NCBI GenBank assembly: GCA_025454925.1
Contig: JALONM010000005.1
Span: 1 to 64,000 of the forward strand
DNA from: Cytophagaceae bacterium
GTDB lineage: Bacteria; Bacteroidota; Bacteroidia; Cytophagales; Cytophagaceae
Length of the DNA: 64,000 bases
Reading direction: 5' to 3'
Positions within the stretch are counted from its first letter, which is position 1. The number at the start of each line of letters is the position of its first letter. Shown one piece after another: positions 55,037-64,000 of this stretch. Made by a program: the position numbers and the translations under genes. The notes under the pieces are model-generated. The model was not told the DNA's origin, ran no database searches, and worked only from the letters and a program-made list of their open reading frames with translations.

Positions 55037-58000
55037 GAGGAGCTTTTTACTTTCTGCCTCTTAGAAACTTTTCTCATTATTAATTTTGCCAAGGTATCGC
55101 CGGAGAGAATCCCCTTCTTCATTCCTGCCAACCAATACGAAACCACAGACCGGCGTTTATCCCGCGAAACTACTACCTCTCCCTGTAGGTTTTTTCGTCG
55201 AACACGTAAATAAACATTGACAAGTGCCGGCAACGCACGCCTTCTTGTAGCGGTACTATCGGCATTCCTGACACGCAACTTCTGAAATTTTAGTTGCACC
55301 TGAGCCCTGGCCGAATCGCCATTTCCGTTTAATTGATACTGTAAATCCTTTACCCATCCGGATTTTATTGCTAAGGGTAACCGAGGGATATGCAGGTAAT
55401 TGAGCGATTGCAATTGAAATTGACTAGCATATATATTCAGCCCAAAATTCACAGAGTCCAAGGATTGATACCTCAGATTGAAAACTTCCTTGTTAAACAA
55501 TTTACCTCCACCCTTCAATTCCATCAAGCCATCAGAAGCAGGCGAATGCAAAATCCATTGCAGGTCTGTGACCTGCGCGTGCAAAGGCAATGAGCTGGTG
55601 TCTGAATATTCCTGATACGAAACTTGCGATCGCTGCATATCTATTTCCTCCACCCCTAGCCTTGCCAATGGGCGGAACATCGAATCCAGTAAATAGGGCT
55701 TGACAGAAGCGTGCACTGGCTCCAGAATTTTATTCTTACGAACATCAATTTCAGCATTCCCTATTTTCAAGAATTTAATTCCAGCACTGGAATACAAACG
55801 ATCGTTCGCCAGAGTTATGTCGGAAGCATGCAATGCTAAATAATCCAAACTATCCTTGCGAAGATCAAATGCGCTCTCCGGCTTTACTGAAAAGCCCTGC
55901 ACGGTTCCCTTATGCTTGCTTAGTAAAAAAGTATCCACTTGAATGCGCATGGAATTAAGGGTAGTGCGAAGTCGATGCAAGCCAATCTGCAAATGCTGGT
56001 TATCTCTCTTTGCCTGTAGCCCGTTGATCCAAAACCAAGTCCGGGTGTTTGCATCCTGCACCGCTAAGGAGTCAAAGTACAATTGTTGCACAGGACCAAG
56101 CTGAGTAGCATCCAATATCCGCTGCCAATCGGGCATGCCGGCGCCTTGCCCCCTTTTAAGTAGATGCAACACATTATGAAACAGTGCCACGCGTTCCACC
56201 GATACCTTGCCATGCGACAAAGAAAACCTATCCAGGCGCACACTGTCTGAAAAAAGCACTGCTTTCCCTGGCACTTTAATGCCTGGATCATTCGCACGTA
56301 TCCACGGCACTTGTATCGATCCGGGTGAAGCCTGAATGGCACCAAAACTTACCTGTTCGCAGCGTACCTTTAAAGCCGGTTGAAGCAGCACTGGTCGTTT
56401 AATAACAGAAATCGTTTGAGAATTCAACCGTAGTTCATCCGCTTTGGCTTTCATCGTTCCATCCTCATACCCCAGGTCCGAGAGTATTCCTTTCACCTTT
56501 TGAAAAGAGAATTTCCCCTCCTTGTTTTCCATTCCATGAAGAACGATATCTTTTCCTCCTGATTTAAAAGAAACCTTTCCATAACGGATCTTCATTTGCA
56601 GCGATTGTACATCCAGATAGCTGAGGCGAAAATCCCTGGATGAAGAATCGGACGATTGCGCAGCGTTTATATCGGCCTCTATCCACGCTTCTTTGACGCT
56701 AACGGTATCTAGCCCTGTTCGCCAATTGAATTGTTTTGACAATTGAACCGGATGGATTGTTAGGTCTCTCACCCGAACCTGCATCGATGAATCTTTATGA
56801 TTCAAATACGAAACTTTTACCCGCTGATTTTCATATTCAAGATTTTTTAACTCCGTAAGCTTTGACGCATCTGCCAGCTCATGCAACAACGCTGTCGCTT
56901 GAAAATACGTGAGTGAGTAAGGAAAGGCATCGCGCTGGGAAGACTTGGTAGCCGAGGCAGAAGCATCGACTACATAAATATTGCCGGTAGAATCGGCATA
57001 GCTGACATCTACGTGACGACAAGCCAGCTCTTCAATCGCTATTGAATTCCAGTCTTTTTTGCCGCGAGCAGAATTTTTCTTCAGGCTTTTCACAAGTTCC
57101 TGACTAAGCTGGATCCGTGCATCCTCAATGGTTAAAGACTGTGCCTGAATTTTTTTCTCAAATGCCAGCGAGGCCACCTCCAGATCTTTAAAATAAATTC
57201 GTTCACATTCAGCCAAGGTATCTGCGGACTTGCCTCGCTTGGCCTGGTATATATGCACCCCTCCAAAGGCCACATCCCCATATTGATTCAACAAAAATTG
57301 ATTACAGGAAATACCCAGCTGATTAAATAATTTCAATTCCGTTTTCGGAATATTTAACACCAATTGATCGAGCTCAAAATGCGGACGATTTTCATATACG
57401 GCCAACTCATGCAAAAAAATGTCGGCCGATGGGAAACTAAGTTGCAAGGTATCCGAATCCCTTGATATTTTCAAACGCAGCCTTGTACGCTGCAAGCGAA
57501 GCGTGTCGAGAAAGAATTCACCAATACTTTTTTTCAAAACATCGGTTATACGCTTGCGCTCGTCGGTAATTTCAGATTTACGAGCTTGAAGTGCAAATTC
57601 TATATCCAATTCCGGATTTTCGATTTGTACAGCCTTTACCCGGTAACGTTCGTATTCCATCAACTCACCGTAATCAATGGAATCAATCAACACTTCTTTC
57701 CCTTTCACCTGTACAGAAGAATTCCCTGTGGGATCTTTCAATCTGAAAGTAAACTCGGAAAGTTTTACATACTTTTCTTCAAAACTATAATGCAACTGAG
57801 AAAAATCGAGTGCTACCTGTCCGTATTCTAATTGTTGTTTCCCCAGTGTCAGCAATAATTTACTGCGTTCGCTCAGGTCGGGCACATTCCATTCAAACAA
57901 ATAAAAATCAATCAAACCGATTCGAATGGTTTCTTCCCGAGTATATTGAAAACCTAATTCACCCTTGTTTACAATCAATTCATGCACCCGAAATCGTTTT

Positions 58001-58470
58001 AAAAATTCCTGGGAAGCAGGATATAATTTCACCAACTGCGAAGCAAACGATTTATGTGTATTGGATTTGAGTTGTGCCCGCTTTATTTCTACTTGTGGTT
58101 GTTCGAGTTTTAACGTTTCAATTTCAAGGCTATCCGCGTACAAAAAAACTTTAAAAGAACTTAATTGTAAATGTATGTGAGGAATATGCAGTGCATGCAA
58201 ACCATTCTTGGCTCCCATTCGGGGATTCCGGGTAAGACTCACTTCCGTGAAATCGAGTTCTGTATTCCAAAAATCGATATACGTAGAACCAATATCCAAC
58301 GCATATTCGTGATTGGTTTTAATACTGACATATTTTTGGAGAGCCAACTCCAATGCCCACATGCGCCATTTAACCAATGCCGCCAGCAGCAGTAAAAAAA
58401 GTAAAGTACCATAAAATCCTTTACCCCTGATTTTTCTTTTCGGAGAATCTTTATGTACGGCACTTTGCAT
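55033..58470 (-). CDS. Large AsmA-like envelope protein
   Basis: A 1145-residue protein with a single N-terminal membrane segment (about 18-38, FYGTLLFLLLLAALVKW) and a long, beta-rich, Leu/Val/Ser-alternating body with repeated patterns such as L-x-(I/V)-x-x-(A/G)-x-(I/V)-x-(L/I). This architecture is that of AsmA/DUF748/TamB-related proteins, which form hydrophobic grooves that carry phospholipid between inner and outer membranes. The N-terminal VSIKTNHEYALDIGSTYIDFWNTELDFTEVSL is AsmA-like. No TamB/DUF490 C-terminus is recognised. Annotation is by architecture, not by close match. Confidence 0.6.
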   Translation of the reverse strand: MQSAVHKDSPKRKIRGKGFYGTLLFLLLLAALVKWRMWALELALQKYVSIKTNHEYALDIGSTYIDFWNTELDFTEVSLTRNPRMGAKNGLHALHIPHIHLQLSSFKVFLYADSLEIETLKLEQPQVEIKRAQLKSNTHKSFASQLVKLYPASQEFLKRFRVHELIVNKGELGFQYTREETIRIGLIDFYLFEWNVPDLSERSKLLLTLGKQQLEYGQVALDFSQLHYSFEEKYVKLSEFTFRLKDPTGNSSVQVKGKEVLIDSIDYGELMEYERYRVKAVQIENPELDIEFALQARKSEITDERKRITDVLKKSIGEFFLDTLRLQRTRLRLKISRDSDTLQLSFPSADIFLHELAVYENRPHFELDQLVLNIPKTELKLFNQLGISCNQFLLNQYGDVAFGGVHIYQAKRGKSADTLAECERIYFKDLEVASLAFEKKIQAQSLTIEDARIQLSQELVKSLKKNSARGKKDWNSIAIEELACRHVDVSYADSTGNIYVVDASASATKSSQRDAFPYSLTYFQATALLHELADASKLTELKNLEYENQRVKVSYLNHKDSSMQVRVRDLTIHPVQLSKQFNWRTGLDTVSVKEAWIEADINAAQSSDSSSRDFRLSYLDVQSLQMKIRYGKVSFKSGGKDIVLHGMENKEGKFSFQKVKGILSDLGYEDGTMKAKADELRLNSQTISVIKRPVLLQPALKVRCEQVSFGAIQASPGSIQVPWIRANDPGIKVPGKAVLFSDSVRLDRFSLSHGKVSVERVALFHNVLHLLKRGQGAGMPDWQRILDATQLGPVQQLYFDSLAVQDANTRTWFWINGLQAKRDNQHLQIGLHRLRTTLNSMRIQVDTFLLSKHKGTVQGFSVKPESAFDLRKDSLDYLALHASDITLANDRLYSSAGIKFLKIGNAEIDVRKNKILEPVHASVKPYLLDSMFRPLARLGVEEIDMQRSQVSYQEYSDTSSLPLHAQVTDLQWILHSPASDGLMELKGGGKLFNKEVFNLRYQSLDSVNFGLNIYASQFQLQSLNYLHIPRLPLAIKSGWVKDLQYQLNGNGDSARAQVQLKFQKLRVRNADSTATRRRALPALVNVYLRVRRKNLQGEVVVSRDKRRSVVSYWLAGMKKGILSGDTLAKLIMRKVSKRQKVKSSS

Positions 58471-58515
58471 TGGTACGAATCATGTATCCACGTTTCTTGT
58501 TTTCGATACGAAAAT

Positions 58516-58523
58516 CAAAGTTA
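58516..58523 (-). promoter_or_regulatory. Bacteroidota -7 box upstream of the AsmA-like gene
   Basis: TAACTTTG on the minus strand, 45 bases before the ATG at 58470; no clear -33 element. Confidence 0.35.
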
Positions 58524-58663
58524 AAATCTACAACCCCGATATTCATTCCGTATAAATCTACTAAGAAGTTCTGAGATCGCGCGCAGGAATTTAAATTCCG
58601 TCTATTTCTAAACATCAACATTGGCATACAAACCTCGGGTTCAATACACCATAATGTTTCCTG

Positions 58664-58751
58664 GGGCGTGTCCTTCGTGGCGCTGAAAGCGCCACGAAGG
58701 ACCGGGCTATTCGCTTTAGCGCCTGTGGCGCATCGCTGCTATCCCTCACGC
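58664..58751 (+). repeat. Dispersed palindromic element, copy B
   Basis: An 88-base element with the same order as copy A: GGGCGTG, hairpin 1 (58671-58683 / 58689-58701, 13 bp perfect, loop TGAAA), CGGGCTAT (58703-58710), hairpin 2 (GCGCC-TGT-GGCGC, 58719-58731) and CTATCCCTCACGC (58739-58751). An additional 10-bp perfect hairpin, GTGCCGGCGC-ATT-GCGCCGGCAC (58752-58774), follows at once and is absent from copy A. Confidence 0.8.
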
Positions 58752-59256
58752 GTGCCGGCGCATTGCGCCGGCACCCTTAAATACATTCCAATAAAATCGA
58801 ACCAGCATTACTCCAGAAAACCTACACGAAGGAGAATTTGTATGAAGAGGACTCACAAAGACAACATCACTCCCAAATCCCAATCGAACCCAATTCATGT
58901 TCCGGTCATCAAAAAAATAAAAAAAAATTATTGAAGCCTGTTACTTTTTATAAATAGGGCTGTACATCTATCAAAGGATTTAACCTAGAAAGAAGTTCTT
59001 CGTTAGTTCCGGTTTTAGTTTTGTAATCACAATCCTGTTTCAAAAAACTTCGTGCGCTCCGGTTCCCTGCCGGGGCAACCTCTACACGAAGAAAGGCGGT
59101 AAGCAAGCTCTGGTGGGGAGATTTGGGCTATGCTGCCGCCTTTATTTTTATTTCCCCCTGTTGCTATATTCCATTTTCAATTCCAACCGTACACCGCTTT
59201 TTCACACAGCGCCTTCTTGCCTGAGGTCCTGAATCGTTTATTCTTTCTATATAAAT

Positions 59257-59279
59257 AAAAAAAGCCGCTTCCAGCGGCT
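59257..59279 (-). terminator. Terminator after the tRNA relic
   Basis: AGCCGCT (59263-59269) and AGCGGCT (59273-59279) with plus-strand loop TCC; T run on the minus strand. Confidence 0.8.
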
Positions 59280-59280
59280 C

Positions 59281-59340
59281 TCGTGCAAACGCAGGGAGTC
59301 GAACCCAAAACCTGCTGCTCCATAGTCAAGCTACGGCCCA
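59281..59340 (-). pseudogene. Decayed tRNA-Arg copy lacking the D arm
   Basis: Read on the minus strand, it keeps GTAGCT from the 5' part, then jumps straight to TGACTATGGA of the anticodon region and continues through the T arm (GGTTTTGGGTTCGACTCCC) to GCGTTTGCA. Seventeen bases that carry the D arm of the intact neighbour are missing, the 5' acceptor strand no longer pairs with the 3' strand, the anticodon stem is broken, the anticodon reads ATG, and CCA has become CGA. It cannot fold as a functional tRNA. Confidence 0.8.
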
Positions 59341-59352
59341 TTTCTTCAAAAT

Positions 59353-59375
59353 AAAAAAAGCCGCTGGAAGCGGCT
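59353..59375 (-). terminator. Terminator of tRNA-Arg
   Basis: AGCCGCT (59359-59365) and AGCGGCT (59369-59375) with plus-strand loop GGA, T run on the minus strand; it follows the encoded CCA by one base. Confidence 0.85.
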
Positions 59376-59376
59376 C

Positions 59377-59453
59377 TGGTGCAAACGTAGGGAGTCGAAC
59401 CCCAAACCTTCTGATCCGTAGTCAGATGCTCTATCCAATTGAGCTACGTTTGC
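59377..59453 (-). tRNA. tRNA-Arg(ACG)
   Basis: 77 bases including an encoded CCA (59377-59379). Acceptor GCAAACG/CGTTTGC, D stem GCTC/GAGC, anticodon stem TCTGA/TCAGA with loop CTACGGA (anticodon ACG, plus-strand 59417-59419), five-base variable loop, T loop TTCGACT. All stems pair. A34 would be deaminated to inosine by TadA. Transcribed on the minus strand and ended by an adjacent hairpin. Confidence 0.97.
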
Positions 59454-59620
59454 ATTTCCCTAATGGGACTGCAAAGATAGAAAAACATTTTTTAGATGCA
59501 AAAAAATAAGAGTGATTTCGTTTTCAAGTACTCGAAATACCCTATGTATAAAATGCAAAAACTTTACTTTCAGAGTATTTCCCAACAAAAAACACGGTAA
59601 CTCTGCGAAGAATTCTATAC

Positions 59621-61060
59621 CTAATTTCCATGGGGCAGAATAGAATACACATACAAATGATCCAAAGAATTTAAAGATTGCTTGTATTCTTTTATTAAAT
59701 GAAATTCGGAAGAGGAATATGGAACAATAGAAATAAGGTAAACAGAAGCGGAATGTTTGGTTTGAAAAAAACGTATCTCCTTTGCCACTTCTTCTGGTGT
59801 ATTTAAGTTAAGCCCTCTTTTAAACGAGGCATAAAATCTGAATTGCTGATCAACAATACTAAACACTTCTTCTTTGGAATAATAAGAAACAACCAATCCG
59901 CAACAATCTGTTTCTGTTAAAAATAGAGCCTTAGGAAAATCGGTTGCAATATCTTTGAGCTGAGAAAATGGGCGCCGTATATCAGCGATAAGCATAAGCC
60001 AGCCTGATACCGCATGAATCAACAACAAGAACCACCAGATGCCTTTTTGCCATTGAGATTGCCATTGAGAGTAGCTTGTCCAGGCAAATACAATGAATGC
60101 TAGCCATAAAAAGCCATGATGCCTGAGAAATCCAAAATGAACAGTATAGGTATAGATTAGGAGAATCAAGGTGGCGAGTAACCACCAAATTCCAATACGA
60201 TATTGCCGGCGGAGCTGCCAAAGTAAAATCCCCATCATTCCTAATACCACCCAGGTTACACTCATGCCGCGATCGTATTCATTCAAAAAATTGGTATTCC
60301 ACATGGCCCCTTGAGAAAAATCCGGAAGTGGCAGCATCGCTGAAGTAAAGGTAGATATAGATGCCAGGAGCAAACTGAAATTCCAGGAAATTCGGAGGTG
60401 GTCCATTTGAAAAAATGCGGCTTGCTCGTTCGGAATAATTAGAATACCGGCACTAACACAAGCTATAAACCAAATGAGCAGTGGTATGCGAAATTTAAAA
60501 AGAAATTCAGAAACTGTGCCCCTCTGATTCCACCAAGTCAGTAACCAAAGCAGTATACTAAATAAAGCACCTTGCTGCGTGCTCCATGGAAGCAACCCAA
60601 AAACCAACAAGGTAAGCCATTTGGATTGTAATGATATATTGTAAAGGTAAATCAGGATAAGTAAGACTGAAATACTGTACGATCTGCTTATGACCGCATA
60701 TTCATATAGAAAAAAATAACCTGAGGCCAACAAGCACCTTTCGATCCAATGAAAAGGGCTTTTTACCAAAATCAGATAGTGTACCCAGGCGGCCACCCCT
60801 ATATGCACCAGTTGCACCAGTACAAAATCATCTCCGACAAAGGAAAGTACATAAAGCACCAAGTACCAAAGCGGAGGATGGTGCTCGAAAGAACATTGAG
60901 CCAATAACTCCACCAAGGAGGTATGCTGCACTAATTGCCAGGCCTGTAATTCATCAAACCACGGTTCATGATAATATACACCCACGCAAATAAAAAGTAC
61001 TTGCACACACCACCAGGCAGTCGGTTGTTTATACAAGGATGCAAGGAAACTTTCCTTCAT
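59621..61060 (-). CDS. GT-C-type membrane glycosyltransferase-like protein
   Basis: A 479-residue protein with about ten to eleven membrane segments. After the first one, YHEPWFDELQAWQL carries the Asp36-Glu37 pair expected in the first periplasmic loop of GT-C enzymes (ArnT/PMT-like), and SFEHHPPLWYLVLYV follows in the usual place. The C-terminal 110 residues are soluble. It probably transfers a sugar from a polyprenyl-phosphate donor on the periplasmic side. Acceptor unknown; it is not near the polysaccharide locus. Confidence 0.75.
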   Translation of the reverse strand: MKESFLASLYKQPTAWWCVQVLFICVGVYYHEPWFDELQAWQLVQHTSLVELLAQCSFEHHPPLWYLVLYVLSFVGDDFVLVQLVHIGVAAWVHYLILVKSPFHWIERCLLASGYFFLYEYAVISRSYSISVLLILIYLYNISLQSKWLTLLVFGLLPWSTQQGALFSILLWLLTWWNQRGTVSEFLFKFRIPLLIWFIACVSAGILIIPNEQAAFFQMDHLRISWNFSLLLASISTFTSAMLPLPDFSQGAMWNTNFLNEYDRGMSVTWVVLGMMGILLWQLRRQYRIGIWWLLATLILLIYTYTVHFGFLRHHGFLWLAFIVFAWTSYSQWQSQWQKGIWWFLLLIHAVSGWLMLIADIRRPFSQLKDIATDFPKALFLTETDCCGLVVSYYSKEEVFSIVDQQFRFYASFKRGLNLNTPEEVAKEIRFFQTKHSASVYLISIVPYSSSEFHLIKEYKQSLNSLDHLYVYSILPHGN

Positions 61061-61185
61061 GGAATTTACCTGATGTTAAAATTATTATTCACTTTCTTTT
61101 CTCCATAGAACAAACGCTGAATTGGTATGGCTAGGTAAACGTATGGCTTGCACATAGCCACTTTCCCTGCTAACGACGACTGCTT

Positions 61186-61227
61186 GCAAAAAAGAAAAGC
61201 GGATCAAACCTGAGGTTTGATCCGCTT
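61186..61227 (-). terminator. Terminator of rpoC
   Basis: AAGCGGATCAAACC (61197-61210) pairs perfectly with 61214-61227 around a 3-base loop; on the minus strand a T-rich run (TTTTCTTTTTT) follows. It lies 22 bases past the rpoC stop and ends the operon. Confidence 0.93.
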
Positions 61228-61249
61228 GGTAATGTCTTGCGACATACAA

Positions 61250-64000
61250 TTATTTTACGAGTTCTCTCTTAGATTCGCGTGCGCTGCTTTCTTTTTCAGC
61301 TTTAGAATTCTGAAGTAATTCGTATTCTTCTTTGGAAGCTACTACTAAACGTTCAAATTCACGCTGACCAGTACCGGCAGGAATCAAGTGACCTACGATT
61401 ACGTTCTCTTTCAATCCATTCAAGCTATCCACTTTTCCACGAATAGCAGCTTCCGAAAGCACTTTGGTAGTTTCCTGGAAGGAAGCTGCCGAAATGAAGG
61501 ATTCTGTACCGAGGGAAGCCTGTGTAATACCTTGTAAGGTTGGCATAGATACCGCAGGAACTGCTTCTCTCACTTCTACCAGACGCATATCGCGACGACG
61601 CAAGCTTGAATTTTCATCGCGCAAACGACGAGCTGTTACGATCTGACCAGGGCGTAGGTTTTCTGAATCACCTGGATCAATAACTACTTTCTTATCCAGA
61701 ATATGATCGTTTTCTTCACGGAAAGTGAATTTATCAACTACTTGTCCTGGAAGGAAAGTTGTATCCCCTGGCTCAATGATCTCCACTTTCTGCATCATCT
61801 GACGCACAATACTTTCAATGTGCTTATCGTTGATCTTCACCCCTTGCAGACGGTAAACTTCCTGAATTTCATTTACCAGGTATTCCTGCACAGCCGTTGG
61901 ACCTTTGATAGATAGGATATCGTTTGGAGTGATGGCACCATCAGATAAGGCCTCTCCCGCTCTGATGAAGTCGTTGTCCTGAACCAGAATGTGTTTGGAA
62001 AGCGGAACCATATACTTCTTGCGAATTCCATCTTTAGATTCCACAAAAATTTCGCGGTTACCACGCTTCACACCACCATAGGTAACTACCCCATCAATTT
62101 CCGAAACTACAGCAGGATTGGATGGGTTACGAGCTTCGAATAATTCCGTTACACGAGGAAGACCACCCGTAATGTCGCGGGTTTTACCAATGGCACGAGG
62201 AATTTTCGCAAGAATCTGACCTGGTTTTACAGCCTGGCCATCGTCTACTGCCAAGTGGGCGCCTACTGGAATGTTGTACGCTTTGGTTTCGCCTTTCTTG
62301 GAATTTACCCGGATTGCAGGGTTCTTCGTTTTATCTTTTGTATCAACGATTACCTTTTCGCGGTGACCGGTTTGTTCATCGGCTTCCTCGCGGTAAGTAA
62401 CACCTTCCACAATGGATTCGAATTCAATGTTACCATCAAATTCAGAAAGAATTACCGCGTTGTATGGATCCCAGCTGCACAATTCCTGACCCTTGGTTAC
62501 TTTTTGTCCTTCTTTTACTTTAAGGAAAGCACCATAAGGAACGTGGTTGGAAACCAAAATACGCTCACCGGTAGGATCCATCAATTTGATTTCACCAGAA
62601 CGACCCAAAACAATCTGTACGCTTTCGCCATCGTTGTTGGTAGTATTTACCGTTCTTAATTCTTCAAAGCCAATTACACCATCGTACTTCGCTTTCACCG
62701 AAGCTTCTACCGAAATACTGGAAGCCGCACCACCCACGTGGAAGGTACGAAGTGTAAGCTGTGTACCTGGTTCACCGATGGATTGCGCCGCAATAACGCC
62801 TACCGCCTCACCACGCTGAACCATGCGACCTGTAGCCAAGTTACGTCCGTAACACTTAGCACATACTCCACGCTTGGTTTCACAAGTCAATACCGATCTG
62901 ATTTCTACCGTTTCGATTCCAGCCTCTTCAATACGACGTGCTACTTCTTCTGTAATTTCTTCTCCAGAAGAAACCAACACTTCGTTGTTCAATGGATGGT
63001 ACACATCGTGTACTGAAACTCTACCAAGAATACGCTCACCAAGAGGCTCCACGATATCCTCGTTATCTTTCAATGCAGAAATAGCAATACCTCTTAATGT
63101 ACCACAATCTTCTTCATTGATGATAACATCTTGCGCTACGTCAACCAAACGACGAGTCAGGTAACCCGCATCCGCTGTTTTAAGAGCGGTATCCGCAAGA
63201 CCTTTACGTGCACCGTGCGTAGAGATAAAGTACTCAATAACGTCCAAACCTTCTTTAAAGTTAGAAAGAATCGGGTTCTCGATAATCTCACCAACAGAAC
63301 CTTGGAGGTTCTTCTGAGGTTTCGCCATCAAACCACGCATTCCTCCCAACTGACGAATCTGCTCACGGGAACCACGGGCTCCGGAGTGCATCATCATGTA
63401 GATGGAGTTGAATCCTTGCTGATCAGCTTCTAACTGCTTCATCAACGTCTCAGTGATCTGAGAGTTAATGCGGGTCCAGATATCAATCACCTGGTTGTAA
63501 CGCTCATTATCCGTGATCAGACCCATAAGGTAGTTGTTCCAAACACCTTCTACTTCTTGTTTGGCCTGCTCTACCAATTCATTTTTCACGGATGGAACTT
63601 TCACATCGTTAAGACCGATAGAAAGACCTCCACGGAACGCCATCTGGAACCCTAAGGTTTTGATATCGTCAAGGAATTTAGCCGTTCTGGCCATTCCCGA
63701 AATTTTATATACTTGACCAATGATCAACTGAAGCTTTTTCTTCGTCAACAGTTCGTTGATGAAACCTACTTCTTCAGGAATATATTGGTTAAATACTACA
63801 CGTCCAGCCACAGTATCAATGACCTTCGTTTCTAATTCTCCCTTTTCATTACGCACTTTCGTACGTACTTTAATCAAGGCATGATTGGAAAGACGTCCTT
63901 CGTTGATGGCAATTACAACTTCTTGCGCACCATAGAATACTTTGCCTTCGCCAAGTATTGGCAATTCAGGCGTACTCTTGCGGCCTTTGGTTACGTAGTA
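61250..64000 (-). CDS. rpoC: DNA-directed RNA polymerase beta' subunit (5' end outside window)
   Basis: The 916 C-terminal residues of beta' are visible; the frame remains open to the right edge, so about 500 N-terminal residues, including the active-site NADFDGD, lie outside. Present are the bridge-helix and trigger-loop region ([22 protein letters not shown], then [24 protein letters not shown]), the second zinc-binding cysteine set ([16 protein letters not shown]) and the C-terminal omega-binding part. A TTG at 63964 is internal. It is the last gene of its operon, with a strong terminator. Confidence 0.98.
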   Translation of the reverse strand, partial: YYVTKGRKSTPELPILGEGKVFYGAQEVVIAINEGRLSNHALIKVRTKVRNEKGELETKVIDTVAGRVVFNQYIPEEVGFINELLTKKKLQLIIGQVYKISGMARTAKFLDDIKTLGFQMAFRGGLSIGLNDVKVPSVKNELVEQAKQEVEGVWNNYLMGLITDNERYNQVIDIWTRINSQITETLMKQLEADQQGFNSIYMMMHSGARGSREQIRQLGGMRGLMAKPQKNLQGSVGEIIENPILSNFKEGLDVIEYFISTHGARKGLADTALKTADAGYLTRRLVDVAQDVIINEEDCGTLRGIAISALKDNEDIVEPLGERILGRVSVHDVYHPLNNEVLVSSGEEITEEVARRIEEAGIETVEIRSVLTCETKRGVCAKCYGRNLATGRMVQRGEAVGVIAAQSIGEPGTQLTLRTFHVGGAASSISVEASVKAKYDGVIGFEELRTVNTTNNDGESVQIVLGRSGEIKLMDPTGERILVSNHVPYGAFLKVKEGQKVTKGQELCSWDPYNAVILSEFDGNIEFESIVEGVTYREEADEQTGHREKVIVDTKDKTKNPAIRVNSKKGETKAYNIPVGAHLAVDDGQAVKPGQILAKIPRAIGKTRDITGGLPRVTELFEARNPSNPAVVSEIDGVVTYGGVKRGNREIFVESKDGIRKKYMVPLSKHILVQDNDFIRAGEALSDGAITPNDILSIKGPTAVQEYLVNEIQEVYRLQGVKINDKHIESIVRQMMQKVEIIEPGDTTFLPGQVVDKFTFREENDHILDKKVVIDPGDSENLRPGQIVTARRLRDENSSLRRRDMRLVEVREAVPAVSMPTLQGITQASLGTESFISAASFQETTKVLSEAAIRGKVDSLNGLKENVIVGHLIPAGTGQREFERLVVASKEEYELLQNSKAEKESSARESKRELVK

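Larger units (their letters stand above)
58471..59280. other. Gene-free region with repeats left of the tRNA
   Basis: About 810 bases without a credible protein gene. It holds palindromic element copy B (58664-58751) with a third hairpin directly after it, a possible 30-codon frame at 58842 discussed under rejected items, and the long-loop inverted repeat AAAGGCGG (59092-59099) / CCGCCTTT (59136-59143) with an AT-rich tail. Confidence 0.5.

Noticed and set aside
58668-58934. 88-codon frame through palindromic element copy B
   Set aside because: The first half is a translation of the repeat itself, so it is a frame produced by the element, not a gene.
58842-58934. 30-codon basic peptide after an AAGGAG-like sequence
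   Set aside because: The ribosome-site match is attractive, but Bacteroidota rarely rely on it, the peptide ends in an AT-rich Lys run, and nothing else supports expression.
59281-59340. Second functional tRNA
   Set aside because: No D arm, unpaired acceptor and anticodon stems, and CGA in place of CCA; annotated as a relic.
59281-59400. Attachment-site scar of an integrative element at the tRNA 3' end
   Set aside because: The relic still contains 5' tRNA sequence (GTAGCT), and no integrase is present, so tandem duplication is simpler.
1-64000. CRISPR arrays, transposases, phage or defence genes
   Set aside because: No regularly spaced direct repeats and no protein with such motifs were seen; the repeats present are dispersed palindromes.

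Overview
The window is a stretch of ordinary chromosome from a member of the Bacteroidota, most likely a Cytophagia/Chitinophagia/Sphingobacteriia-type environmental bacterium. The evidence is: three secreted proteins that end in type IX secretion (T9SS) sorting domains (two type A, one type B/CHU_C); promoters of the TTTG-N19/20-TAnnTTTG type specific to this phylum; a eukaryote-like GT3 glycogen synthase and a eukaryote-like ribonucleotide reductase beta subunit; and a DUF4468-like secreted protein. Both ends cut through genes: the T9SS protein at the left continues upstream, and rpoC at the right continues past base 64000.

Layout. 1-2552: 3' end of a surface protein (Ig-like repeats, a seven-repeat propeller, T9SS signal). 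2858-11734: an AT-rich surface-polysaccharide locus with an ABC exporter (Wzm/Wzt with a Wzt C-terminal domain), four GT-A-type glycosyltransferases, two methyltransferase-like proteins and FdtA/FdtB for dTDP-3-amino-3,6-dideoxygalactose synthesis. 11949-15356: nrdB-nrdA. 15795-16417: rplU-rpmA. 16484-17124: a gene-free block of dyads. 17125-21877: rhomboid protease, manA, purH, mreB. 22181-26706: the cell-elongation operon mreC-mreD-PBP2-rodA, with two ATGA overlaps. 26884-30101: a CASTOR/POLLUX-like channel, DUF423 protein, small EF-hand-like protein and Spo0M-like protein. 30315-34712: MFS transporter, SPFH protein, GT3 glycogen synthase (all minus). 35041-42836: DUF4468-like protein, single-domain response regulator, pheS, M19-like hydrolase, acyl-CoA dehydrogenase, ugd and uxs (UDP-glucose to UDP-xylose). 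42947-48892: multidomain GH18 chitinase, hisS, CHU_C protein. 48923-58470: dusB, CPBP protease, cdsA, psd, an extremely acidic small protein, thrB, a channel-like membrane protein and a 1145-residue AsmA-like envelope protein. 58471-59620: a palindromic repeat element, tRNA-Arg(ACG) and a decayed tRNA copy. 59621-61060: GT-C-type membrane protein. 61250-64000: 3' part of rpoC.

How it works together. Much of the content serves the cell envelope: polysaccharide synthesis and export, nucleotide-sugar supply, elongasome, phospholipid synthesis (CdsA, Psd), an AsmA-like candidate lipid-transport protein and T9SS-exported surface proteins. I see no defence system, CRISPR array, transposase or prophage. 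The most unusual signals lie in non-coding DNA: a dispersed palindromic element (two clear copies with covarying stems plus one probable decayed copy), a D-arm-less tRNA-Arg relic with a flipped terminator loop, an 18-bp perfect palindrome upstream of manA, and -7 boxes so close to start codons that they predict near-leaderless mRNAs. The most unusual protein signal is a small membrane protein (54416-55036) whose pore segment aligns with K+-channel filters but lacks GYG.
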